From positions 2,170,001 to 2,234,000 of the forward strand of contig NZ_CP010975.1 in NCBI RefSeq assembly GCF_000981765.1: a stretch of DNA of 64,000 nucleotides, in the 5' to 3' direction. Shown one piece after another: positions 16,212-23,919 of the stretch. Position 1 is the stretch's first letter, and each line of letters begins with the position of its first letter. The notes beneath the pieces were generated by a model. That model did not search any database, was not told the origin of the DNA, and was given only the letters and a program-made list of their open reading frames with translations. Source of the DNA: Kangiella geojedonensis. GTDB taxonomy: Bacteria > Pseudomonadota > Gammaproteobacteria > Enterobacterales > Kangiellaceae. The position numbers were made by a program, and so were the translations under genes.

Positions 16212-17906
16212 ATGAGCCTAGGCCCATTTTTGAAATCGAAGCGTTCGATCCTTTTGTGGATAGCGATAATCAGCGTTGTCCTTTCTGGCTTTTTCTACCA
16301 AAAATATCGCGACCTAGACAAAAACTACAGCATTATTCCAGCTACTGGCGAAACGCCGATTTACGCCGCCGATACCATCAAATGGCTCACTCGGCACCAA
16401 CACCCTGATGGCTACTTTGTGAATAACCCTGATCTCTTTGATGAGCCCTCTATTCTCAATAAAGAGAGCGTAAGGCTATCGCGCTACGCTGTTGAGACTT
16501 TGGTCAAGCTAGGAGCCTCTGAGCAGATTAACCGCTCTGGCATTATTAATTTTGTACTCAATAATTACCAGCCCCCGAGTAATGCCATCGGAAATCTAAA
16601 AGGTTTTTCAGCGCTTCCTAATAGCGAAGTAAATATTCGCGCCACCATGGACTCCGTCATTATCTTAGAGCAACTTGATGCTCTGGGGACCATCGACACT
16701 GAAGCTGTGGCTCAGCTGATACTTGCTTATCAAAACAATGATGGCGGCTTCTGGGATCCGGGCTATCCTGAGTTCGGACAACAGTCAACAGTGAAAGCAA
16801 CATCGTTTGCAGTACGCGCCCTCCATCATATGGGCAAGCTTAACTCACAAGTTGTAAGCGATGAGCGACAACAGAGAATTAACCAATTCATACAAAACTC
16901 TTGGTCCGAAGACACCAAGACCTTTGCACCCTTCCCTGGGCACCCGGCAATCAGCAGTTATGATGCCTATCGCGCATGGGTCAGTATTCATTACTTACCC
17001 ATCAATCAGCAGAACAGGGAATCAATTGAAACCATGATGCACCTCGATGAACTGATTGTTAGTTTAAATGAAACCTTTAGAACAAGTGACAAGGTTTATA
17101 GCGAAGAAGGCCACTCTGAAAGAAGCTCACTAAAAGCGACATATTTAGTGGTTGCTATGCTGGATAAATTGAACTATTTAAAAGCTATTTCAGTCCCTGA
17201 AGTTGTGCAGTTTGTAAAAGGTTACCGTGACCCCAGCGGAGGTTTTTCCGGCGATATCTACTCCGTGTATTCTGCCGTGGACATACTCAGTCACCTTTCT
17301 TCAACCCGTATGACGAAGCAATTACGTATTTATCAAGTATTAACTTATAGCGCTATTTTAATAGCGCTTTTAGCCAGTTTAATCTTGTTAGCGTTACATC
17401 GCAGGGTTGAATCTCGAAAACACAGTGCGTTGGTGAGGCGCGCTCAGACTGATCGTCTAACAGGGCTTCACAATAGAGAGTATCTTGAGCAACGCCACAG
17501 CACATTCAAAGATAACTACTCGCACTTGGCATTTATCTTGCTGGACGTCGACCACTTCAAGTCTATTAATGACAACCATGGCCACCTCGCCGGCGATGAA
17601 GTCCTTATTGAGTTATCCGCCCTTCTTAGCAACAACATTCGCAAGACTGATACGCTCGCTCGCTGGGGTGGCGAAGAATTTGCCATACTGTGTCCTGCTA
17701 CCGAACCCGGCCATGCTCGGGAGTTTTCTGAAAAGCTTCGTGCTTTGATTGAAGCCCACACATTTACACCAGTTGATAACTTAACTTGCAGTTTTGGTGT
17801 CGCTTGCGCTGGCAAAAATGAAACACTGCGAGATCTGTATATAAAGGCCGACAAGGCACTTTATCAATCAAAACGTGATGGCCGTAATAAAGTCACCTAT
17901 CTATAA
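16212..17906 (+). CDS. Diguanylate cyclase with periplasmic prenyltransferase-like toroid sensor region
   Basis: 564 residues: a membrane helix at about 13-32, a predicted periplasmic region of about 340 residues, a second helix at about 378-398, and a cytoplasmic GGDEF domain. The active site is GGEEF (486-490), with an RxxD inhibitory site (RKTD, 477-480) five residues before it. The periplasmic part repeats the pattern helix-DGxF/GGF-helix: IKWLTRHQHPDGYF, LILAYQNNDGGFW and FVKGYRDPSGGFSG. This resembles the alpha-alpha barrel of protein prenyltransferase beta subunits and terpene cyclases. It probably binds a hydrophobic or isoprenoid ligand, or a partner protein, and tunes c-di-GMP; this is inference. 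I know of no named sensor of this layout. Confidence 0.85.
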   Translation: MSLGPFLKSKRSILLWIAIISVVLSGFFYQKYRDLDKNYSIIPATGETPIYAADTIKWLTRHQHPDGYFVNNPDLFDEPSILNKESVRLSRYAVETLVKLGASEQINRSGIINFVLNNYQPPSNAIGNLKGFSALPNSEVNIRATMDSVIILEQLDALGTIDTEAVAQLILAYQNNDGGFWDPGYPEFGQQSTVKATSFAVRALHHMGKLNSQVVSDERQQRINQFIQNSWSEDTKTFAPFPGHPAISSYDAYRAWVSIHYLPINQQNRESIETMMHLDELIVSLNETFRTSDKVYSEEGHSERSSLKATYLVVAMLDKLNYLKAISVPEVVQFVKGYRDPSGGFSGDIYSVYSAVDILSHLSSTRMTKQLRIYQVLTYSAILIALLASLILLALHRRVESRKHSALVRRAQTDRLTGLHNREYLEQRHSTFKDNYSHLAFILLDVDHFKSINDNHGHLAGDEVLIELSALLSNNIRKTDTLARWGGEEFAILCPATEPGHAREFSEKLRALIEAHTFTPVDNLTCSFGVACAGKNETLRDLYIKADKALYQSKRDGRNKVTYL

Positions 17907-17930
17907 GACGCGATAGCCCATTTCAGTCCC

Positions 17931-17962
17931 TGCTTAAATATGCTTAAATATTCTTTTTAAGC
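17931..17962. repeat. 10-bp tandem repeat and hairpin before the kynurenine cluster
   Basis: TGCTTAAATA occurs twice head to tail (17931-17940 and 17941-17950). The second copy also pairs with TTTAAGC (17956-17962) to form a seven-bp hairpin. The SDR start codon is 18 bases downstream. The hairpin may end the preceding cyclase transcript, or the tandem copies may be a regulator-binding site for the catabolic genes. Confidence 0.5.
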
Positions 17963-17979
17963 AATGTAAAGATATTACT

Positions 17980-18771
17980 ATGAACTTATCGCTAATCGGA
18001 AAAACAGCTTTAGTTTGCGGCTCTAGCCAAGGCATGGGTAAAGCTATCGCCAAACAATTATCAGAACAAGGCGCTAACGTAGTACTGCTCGCTAGAAACC
18101 AAGAAAAGCTTGAAGCTGTTCAAAATGAACTTGATCACTCGCAAGGCCAAGATCATCATATTTTAGTCGCTGACTTCACTAATCCAGACAACGTCAAACA
18201 GGTCGTTTACGATTATTTGCAGGAGCCAGAAGCAGCTATCCATATTCTAGTCAATAACACCGGTGGTCCAGCTCCTGGTCCAGCAAACGCGGCTAACACT
18301 GCTGACTTCCTTGCTGCATTTAATCAGCACCTTGTCTGTAACCACGAATTGATGAAGCTGGCCTTACCGAGCATGAAAGAAGCTAAGTTTGGACGTATCG
18401 TGAATGTCATTTCAACTTCTGTAAAGCAACCGCTGGATGGTTTAGGAGTATCAAACACGGTTCGCGGCGCCGTAGCAAACTGGGCAAAAACACTGGCTAA
18501 CGAACTAGGACAGTTTAATATTACCGTTAATAATGTCCTACCAGGCGCGACCAACACCGTCAGATTGGAAGCTATTATTCAGAACAAAGCCAAGAAAAAA
18601 GGCGTATCGATCGAAGAAATGGAGCAGGAAGAAAAATCGATCATTCCAATGAAACGCTTTGGAACTGCTCAAGAATTTGCGAATGCCGTGGGCTTCCTAG
18701 CATCGCCTGCAGCTGGTTATATCACAGGAGTTAACTTACCTGTCGATGGCGGCCGTACAAGCTGTTTATAA
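17980..18771 (+). CDS. SDR family oxidoreductase lacking the usual YxxxK
   Basis: 263 residues with a Rossmann fold: the cofactor motif GSSQGMGKAIA (residues 14-24), NNTGGPAPG where NNAG is usual, and the C-terminal GYITGVNLPVDGG. The catalytic YxxxK is replaced: the aligned stretch SNTVR (158-162) has Ser and Arg at the Tyr and Lys positions. A related SDR subgroup shows this change, so an altered chemistry or an isomerase-like role is possible. It is 18 bases before the aldehyde dehydrogenase gene and begins the 3-hydroxyanthranilate catabolic block, so a substrate from that pathway is likely. The exact step is unknown. Confidence 0.8.
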   Translation: MNLSLIGKTALVCGSSQGMGKAIAKQLSEQGANVVLLARNQEKLEAVQNELDHSQGQDHHILVADFTNPDNVKQVVYDYLQEPEAAIHILVNNTGGPAPGPANAANTADFLAAFNQHLVCNHELMKLALPSMKEAKFGRIVNVISTSVKQPLDGLGVSNTVRGAVANWAKTLANELGQFNITVNNVLPGATNTVRLEAIIQNKAKKKGVSIEEMEQEEKSIIPMKRFGTAQEFANAVGFLASPAAGYITGVNLPVDGGRTSCL

Positions 18772-18789
18772 GCTGACGAGGACGCTTCA

Positions 18790-20232
18790 ATGCAAATCAT
18801 AAGAAACTATGTTGGCGGTGAATTAGTCGAGCCTATACAAGGGAAGTATATTGATAATGTTGAGCCAGCAACAGGTCAGGTCTATAGCCAACTCCCAGAG
18901 TCGACAGAAGAAGATCTTGAGCGAGCGGTAGAAGCCGCCGAAAAAGCACAGCCTGAGTGGGCGGCTTTATCGCTAGAGGAACGTGCTGCGATCTTGACTA
19001 AACTTGCTAACACTATCGACTACCATTCAAATCAACTGGCAAAAGCTGAAGCCGTGGATAACGGCAAACCATTCACACTGGCTAAAAATGTGGATATTTA
19101 CCGTTCAGCCGCTAATATTCGTTTCTTTGCACAAGCCATCACGCAATTTTCAAGCGAAAGCCACGCCATGAGCAACGAAGCAATTAACTATACGCTTCGT
19201 GATCCCATTGGTGTTGTGGGCTGTATTTCCCCTTGGAACCTCCCCCTTTATTTGTTCACATGGAAAATTGCTCCCGCTTTAGCAGCCGGCAATACCGTTA
19301 TCGCGAAACCTTCTGAAATAACACCGATGACCGCTTATCTTTTTTCAAAGATATGTATCGAAGCAGGCTTACCTGCGGGTGTATTGAATATCTTACACGG
19401 TACTGGGCCTTCAATAGGTAACCCGCTCACAACTCACCCCAAGATTAAGGCGATTAGCTTTACCGGTGGCACTGCAACGGGTGCTCATATCAGCAAGGTC
19501 ACTGCTGCTATGTTTAAAAAGTTGTCTCTTGAACTTGGTGGGAAAAATCCAACCTTGGTCTTCGCTGATTGTGATTTTGAAGACACGGTTGATAACGTGG
19601 TTCGTTCAGCTTTCTCTAACCAAGGGCAAATCTGTTTATGTGGCTCAAGAATTTATATCGAACGTCCGATTTACCAGAAGTTTAAAGAGGCGTTTGTCAA
19701 AAGAGTCAAAACATTAAAGCTCGGGGACCCGCTTAAAGACACGACACAATTTGGAGCGCTGGTGTCAAAGCCACATATGGATAAAGTCCTCTCTTATATC
19801 GAGCTCGCTCAAGAAGAAGGTGGACGCATCTTAACGGGTGGAAAACAGACCAAGCTCCAAGGTCGTTGCCAGAATGGCTTCTTTGTAGAGCCCACTGTCA
19901 TAGAAGGGCTGGATAATAACTGCCGAACCAACCAAGAAGAGATCTTCGGTCCAGTCTGTACCATCATGCCGTTTGATAATGACCAAGAAGCCGTCTCACT
20001 GGCCAATGGTACTCAGTACGGACTTGCTTCGAGTGTCTGGACCAGTGACTTGAAGCGAGCGCATCGAGTTGCTAAGCAGATAGAAGCAGGTATCGTCTGG
20101 ATCAACTGCTGGTTACTGCGAGATCTTAGAACGCCGTTTGGTGGCGTTAAAAGTTCCGGTGTTGGGCGTGAAGGTGGTTTAGAAGCACTGCGCTTCTTTA
20201 CTGAACCAAAAAATGTATGCATTAAATATTAA
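18790..20232 (+). CDS. 2-aminomuconate (2-hydroxymuconate) semialdehyde dehydrogenase
   Basis: 480 residues of the NAD-dependent aldehyde dehydrogenase superfamily. The N-terminal NYVGGELVEP, catalytic-glutamate motif LELGGKNP and catalytic-cysteine stretch NQGQICLCGSR are present, with FGPVCTIMPF further on. The overall pattern is close to the 2-hydroxymuconic/2-aminomuconic semialdehyde dehydrogenases (DmpC/NbaE type). In the cluster it would oxidise 2-aminomuconate semialdehyde, produced by the ACMSD encoded downstream, to 2-aminomuconate. GAGGA precedes the ATG. Substrate choice rests on context and family resemblance. Confidence 0.87.
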   Translation: MQIIRNYVGGELVEPIQGKYIDNVEPATGQVYSQLPESTEEDLERAVEAAEKAQPEWAALSLEERAAILTKLANTIDYHSNQLAKAEAVDNGKPFTLAKNVDIYRSAANIRFFAQAITQFSSESHAMSNEAINYTLRDPIGVVGCISPWNLPLYLFTWKIAPALAAGNTVIAKPSEITPMTAYLFSKICIEAGLPAGVLNILHGTGPSIGNPLTTHPKIKAISFTGGTATGAHISKVTAAMFKKLSLELGGKNPTLVFADCDFEDTVDNVVRSAFSNQGQICLCGSRIYIERPIYQKFKEAFVKRVKTLKLGDPLKDTTQFGALVSKPHMDKVLSYIELAQEEGGRILTGGKQTKLQGRCQNGFFVEPTVIEGLDNNCRTNQEEIFGPVCTIMPFDNDQEAVSLANGTQYGLASSVWTSDLKRAHRVAKQIEAGIVWINCWLLRDLRTPFGGVKSSGVGREGGLEALRFFTEPKNVCIKY

Positions 20233-20286
20233 TCCAGTTACCATTAGGCCCATTAACATTACAAAAATATTGACAGGAAAAATACC

Positions 20287-20772
20287 ATGCCATCTTTTGA
20301 TATAGTTTCTGAAGTCGATAAGCATGAAATCACGAATACCGTAGACAATGCAAATCGCGAACTAACCACACGTTTCGATTTTCGTGGCGTAGACGCTAGC
20401 TTTGAACAAACTGGCGACAGCGTAAAAGTTACGGCTGAAGCTGACTTCCAAGTCGATCAGATGATCGATATCTTCTATCGTAGTTGTACCAAGCGTAATA
20501 TTGACGTTAATGCTCTCGATATTTCTGATGACGCAACACACTCAGGAAAGACCTTTTATAAAACCGTTACTTTTAAGCAGGGCATCGACAAAGAGACCGC
20601 TAAAAAGATCACAAAACTCATTAAGGAATCAAAGCTTAAAGTACAAGCCTCAATACAAGGCGAACAGGTTCGCGTTACTGGAAAGAAACGTGATGACCTA
20701 CAAGCAGCTATGGGTATTGTACGTCAAGCAGAGCTAGGGCAGCCCTTCCAGTTTAATAACTTCCGCGATTAA
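20287..20772 (+). CDS. yajQ: YajQ family nucleotide-binding protein
   Basis: 161 residues matching YajQ (DUF520): [26 protein letters not shown] and TRFDFRG at the start, and [12 protein letters not shown] with QFNNFRD at the end. It has two ferredoxin-like domains. In Xanthomonas the homologue binds c-di-GMP and acts as a transcriptional co-regulator; in E. coli the role is unclear. It lies inside the catabolic block but is a housekeeping-type gene, separated from RidA by a strong terminator. AGGA precedes the ATG. Because this window encodes two diguanylate cyclases, a c-di-GMP receptor role is plausible but unproven. Confidence 0.95.
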   Translation: MPSFDIVSEVDKHEITNTVDNANRELTTRFDFRGVDASFEQTGDSVKVTAEADFQVDQMIDIFYRSCTKRNIDVNALDISDDATHSGKTFYKTVTFKQGIDKETAKKITKLIKESKLKVQASIQGEQVRVTGKKRDDLQAAMGIVRQAELGQPFQFNNFRD

Positions 20773-20778
20773 TACGCC

Positions 20779-20820
20779 AAGCAAGGGAGTTACCTCTCTT
20801 GCTTGTTATACCTTTTTTTT
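20779..20820 (+). terminator. Intrinsic terminator after yajQ
   Basis: AAGCAAGGGAG (20779-20789) pairs with CTCTCTTGCTT (20794-20804), an 11-bp stem with one G-T pair and a TTAC loop. A spacer GTTATACC leads to eight T at 20813-20820. TATACC and GGTATA also flank the T-run as a small inverted repeat. It separates yajQ from the RidA-led operon. Confidence 0.78.
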
Positions 20821-21067
20821 GGTATAAATAGCCTCATGCATTACTTTCCACACCAAAAAACATCAGGGTTTATCTTCGCTCATCAGGGCGGATGTAAGTG
20901 GATCCTCGATAAGTAAAGCTCTCCCTTTCTTATGTTAGGCGTTTGCACACGCCTGAAATACCGAGTATTTTTTATACATTGCTATAACAGCAACCCATTA
21001 TTTGATCAGCTCCTTGACCTCTATTCGTTGTGTGACTGGTCTATACAATTAAAGACTTGAGGATTTT
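20821..21067 (+). other. Leader/promoter region of the kynurenine operon
   Basis: There is no gene here. Two small hairpins are visible: AGGCGT/ACGCCT around TTGCAC (about 20937-20954), and AAATAC/GTATTT around CGA (20956-20970) followed by TTT. Further on are TTGACC (21013-21018) and TATACAAT (about 21039-21046), but their spacing (22) is too long for an ordinary sigma-70 promoter. AGGA lies before the RidA start. The hairpins could be an attenuator-like leader; that is a guess. Confidence 0.35.
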
Positions 21068-21487
21068 ATGTCAGAAAAGTTCGTATCCAGTAAGGCTCCT
21101 GAACCCGTCGGTTTATACCCTCATGCTCGACGCGTGGGTAATTTATTATTCTTATCTGGTGTTGGCCCTCGCCAAAAAGGCAGTAAAGAGATTCCTGGGG
21201 TGACACTCGATCAAGATGGCAACATTACCGATTATTGCATTGAAACCCAGTGCCGTAGTGTGTTCGATAATATTCGATGGATTTTGGAAGAGTCAGGCTC
21301 AAGTTGGGATCAATTAGTTGATGTACAAGTTTTCTTAACCAACATGAAAGATGACTTTAAAACTTACAACAAAATCTACGCGGAATACTTCGCTGATAAT
21401 CAGCCTTGTCGCACCACCATTGAAATAAGCTCATTGCCAACACCAATTGCGATTGAGCTTAAATGTATCGCAACCATTGATGAATAA
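21068..21487 (+). CDS. RidA/YjgF family deaminase, probable 2-aminomuconate deaminase
   Basis: 139 residues of the trimeric RidA family. The carboxylate-binding arginine lies in QPCRTTIEISSLP, and the C-terminal IELKCIATI matches the family end. RidA proteins hydrolyse enamines/imines; a sub-branch (NbaF/AmnE-like) removes ammonia from 2-aminomuconate to give 4-oxalocrotonate. Position directly before HAAO and ACMSD, and after a semialdehyde dehydrogenase, supports that role. GAGGA sits upstream of the ATG. General RidA housekeeping function remains the alternative. Confidence 0.82.
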   Translation: MSEKFVSSKAPEPVGLYPHARRVGNLLFLSGVGPRQKGSKEIPGVTLDQDGNITDYCIETQCRSVFDNIRWILEESGSSWDQLVDVQVFLTNMKDDFKTYNKIYAEYFADNQPCRTTIEISSLPTPIAIELKCIATIDE

Positions 21488-21502
21488 GGAAAGGAGTTAC
21501 CC

Positions 21503-22045
21503 ATGAGCGAGTCACTCAGTAAGCCAGTTCCGCCCTTCAACTTTCAGAAGTGGATTGATGAGCATCGACACTTATTAAAACCCCCGGTCTGCAACAAACA
21601 AGTTTTTGAACAAGATGATTTTATCGTGATGGTGGTCGGTGGGCCTAATGGTCGTCGCGACTTTCACTATGATGAAGGTCCTGAATTTTTCTACCAGCTA
21701 GAAGGTGAAATGGAGTTACGAACGATTCAAGAGGGTAAACGTGTGGACTACCCAATAAAGGCTGGTGAAATTTTCTTATTGCCACCCAAAGTCCCTCACT
21801 CTCCAGTTCGTTTTGAAAACTCTATTGGTCTTGTGGTGGAGCGCAAAAGGCTTGACCACGAAAAAGATGGACTCATGTGGTTCTGTGAAAAGTGTGACCA
21901 TAAACTTTACGAAGAGTACTTCCAACTAACGAATGTTGAGAAAGACTTTTTGCCGGTTTTTGAACGCTTCTTAGAAAGCGAAGAGCATCGCACTTGTAGC
22001 CACTGTGGTGAAGTAATGCCTAAAGAAAACAAATTGGATCTGTAA
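21503..22045 (+). CDS. nbaC: 3-hydroxyanthranilate 3,4-dioxygenase
   Basis: 180 residues of the bacterial HAAO type, which opens 3-hydroxyanthranilate to 2-amino-3-carboxymuconate semialdehyde with O2 and Fe(II). The cupin iron site is visible as the His and Glu in [18 protein letters not shown] and the later His in [11 protein letters not shown]. The C-terminal rubredoxin-like iron site, present in bacterial enzymes, is intact as CEKC and CSHC. AGGAAAGGAG precedes the ATG. It lies 15 bases after the RidA gene and three before ACMSD. Confidence 0.96.
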
Positions 22046-22048
22046 TTT

Positions 22049-23068
22049 ATGAACCAACTGAAAATTGATATACATACACACATACTTCCTGAAAACTGGC
22101 CAGACTTAAAAGAGCGTTACGGTTACGGTGGCTTTGTACAACTCGACCACCATAAGTGTGGTTGTGCGCGCATGATGGTTGATGGGAAATTCTTCCGTGA
22201 AATTGAAGAGAACTGCTGGTCACCAGAAGTACGCATGAAAGAGTGTGATGTTCATGGCGTTCATGTTCAGGTTCTATCAACAGTACCCGTCATGTTCAAT
22301 TACTGGGCAAAACCTGCTGATACTCACGACCTTTCACGTTATTTAAACGACCATATCGCTAGTGTCGTTAAGCAATATCCAAAACGCTTTATTGGCTTGG
22401 GAACCCTGCCAATGCAAGCGCCGGACTTAGCTATTCAAGAGCTAGAGCGCTGCGTAAAAGAAATTGGATTAGCTGGCGTCCAAATTGGTTCTCACATTAA
22501 CGATTGGAACCTTAATGCGCCAGAACTCGCTGAGTTCTTTGCTGCGGCTGAAGAATTAGACGCCGCAATATTTGTGCACCCATGGGACATGGTCGGCAAA
22601 GAGAAGATGCAAAAGTATTGGATGCCATGGTTAGTCGGCATGCCTGCAGAAACGTCGTTAGCGATTAACTCAATGATATTTGGTGGCGTCCTAGAGCGAC
22701 ATCCAAACCTGAGGGTCGCCTTTGCTCATGGTGGAGGCAGCTTCCCTGCCACGATTGGTCGTATTGAGCACGCCTACAATGTTAGACCGGACTTAATGAC
22801 CGTGGATAACCCCCACAATCCTCGCAAATATTTAAAGCAAATTTACTTAGATACACTGGTTCATGATAAAGGAATGTTGGATTACGTGGTGAACTTGATG
22901 GGGCCTGAAAAGCTCGCCCTTGGTACTGACTACCCATTCCCTCTCGGTGAATTAGAGCCTGGAAAGTTAATCGCCTCGATGGATTACGATGCCAGCGTCG
23001 AAGATCGCTTATTACATGGAACCGCTCTCGAATGGCTAAAGCTGAATAAACAGGACTTCCTGCCATGA
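22049..23068 (+). CDS. nbaD: 2-amino-3-carboxymuconate-6-semialdehyde decarboxylase
   Basis: 339 residues of the amidohydrolase superfamily. ACMSD decarboxylates the HAAO product to 2-aminomuconate semialdehyde and diverts it from spontaneous quinolinate formation. The metal ligands are visible: HTH at the N-terminus (DIHTHILPENWP), His in FVHPWDM, and Asp in GTDYPFPLGE. The product is acted on by the dehydrogenase encoded upstream. The cyclase gene overlaps its stop by ATGA. Length and motifs match the bacterial and mammalian ACMSD closely. Confidence 0.95.
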   Translation: MNQLKIDIHTHILPENWPDLKERYGYGGFVQLDHHKCGCARMMVDGKFFREIEENCWSPEVRMKECDVHGVHVQVLSTVPVMFNYWAKPADTHDLSRYLNDHIASVVKQYPKRFIGLGTLPMQAPDLAIQELERCVKEIGLAGVQIGSHINDWNLNAPELAEFFAAAEELDAAIFVHPWDMVGKEKMQKYWMPWLVGMPAETSLAINSMIFGGVLERHPNLRVAFAHGGGSFPATIGRIEHAYNVRPDLMTVDNPHNPRKYLKQIYLDTLVHDKGMLDYVVNLMGPEKLALGTDYPFPLGELEPGKLIASMDYDASVEDRLLHGTALEWLKLNKQDFLP

Positions 23069-23907
23069 ATCCTTTTGTTGAGTTTGACGGTATTGAGTAT
23101 CAACTGGAGTTATCGCAGGCTTGCTCTATTGCAATCCCGTTAACCTTTGATCAACATCAGCCGAATCATTTTGGTGCGGATAAAGCTCAGTCCAACGTCT
23201 TGGAGGCTGGAGGTTTTGTTGGTGATACCCGTCGTGGTGGCAGTTGTAATGTCCAATCTATTTCAATGGTCCCACACTGTAACGGCACACACACTGAAAC
23301 GGTTCAGCACATTGTTAATCAAGGGGTTCCTGTAGGCGATTCATTATCCAGCTCGCTAACCAGTTGTTATGTGCTGTCAGTAACGCCAATCAAAGCCAGC
23401 GAGACTCAAGAAAGCTACTATCCTGGTCTGGCTGATACCGATCAGGTCATTACCAAGCAAGCTTTGCAACAACAAGTTTCCAATGAAGACTTAGATTTAA
23501 TGGGTGCTGTCGCTATCAGAACCTTACCTAATAACGATAGCAAAACATCACAAGTCTATGGCCATGATGCGCAACCACCTTTCTTCACTACGGAGGCTAT
23601 CGAGTGGTTGAGCCAATCAAACATCCACCACTTGTTGGTGGACTTTCCTTCTATCGACAAGATGTACGACGAAGGTCATTTGCATAATCACCACTTGTTC
23701 TGGAATGTGCCTGTGGGTAGCCATGAATTAACGGACACCACTCTTGTACATCGCACCATTACAGAAATGATCTTTATCAATGATGACATCACCGATGGAT
23801 TGTATTGGTTAAACCTACAAGTACCACATTTTCAACTGGACGCAGCTCCTAGCCGACCAGTTCTTTACCCTTTAACTGACGTTTCTGATTTAGAAAGTGA
23901 CGAATAA
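23065..23907 (+). CDS. Cyclase family protein, candidate kynurenine formamidase
   Basis: 280 residues of the cyclase/KynB fold. The metal motif HxGTHxD appears as HCNGTHTE: the last Asp is Glu, and a Cys-Asn occupies the variable positions. A second region with HLHNHHLFWNVPVGSHEL is histidine-rich. KynB-type enzymes hydrolyse N-formylkynurenine to kynurenine. Overlap with the ACMSD stop (ATGA) and position 12 bases before kynU support that role. It is longer than typical KynB (about 210 residues), so it belongs to a diverged branch and the substrate is inferred from context. Confidence 0.75.
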   Translation: MNPFVEFDGIEYQLELSQACSIAIPLTFDQHQPNHFGADKAQSNVLEAGGFVGDTRRGGSCNVQSISMVPHCNGTHTETVQHIVNQGVPVGDSLSSSLTSCYVLSVTPIKASETQESYYPGLADTDQVITKQALQQQVSNEDLDLMGAVAIRTLPNNDSKTSQVYGHDAQPPFFTTEAIEWLSQSNIHHLLVDFPSIDKMYDEGHLHNHHLFWNVPVGSHELTDTTLVHRTITEMIFINDDITDGLYWLNLQVPHFQLDAAPSRPVLYPLTDVSDLESDE

Positions 23908-23919
23908 GTTGGACTACAC

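Noticed and set aside
21013-21046. Sigma-70 promoter TTGACC ... TATACA before the RidA gene
   Set aside because: The spacing of 22 bases is too long for a standard promoter, so it was only mentioned.
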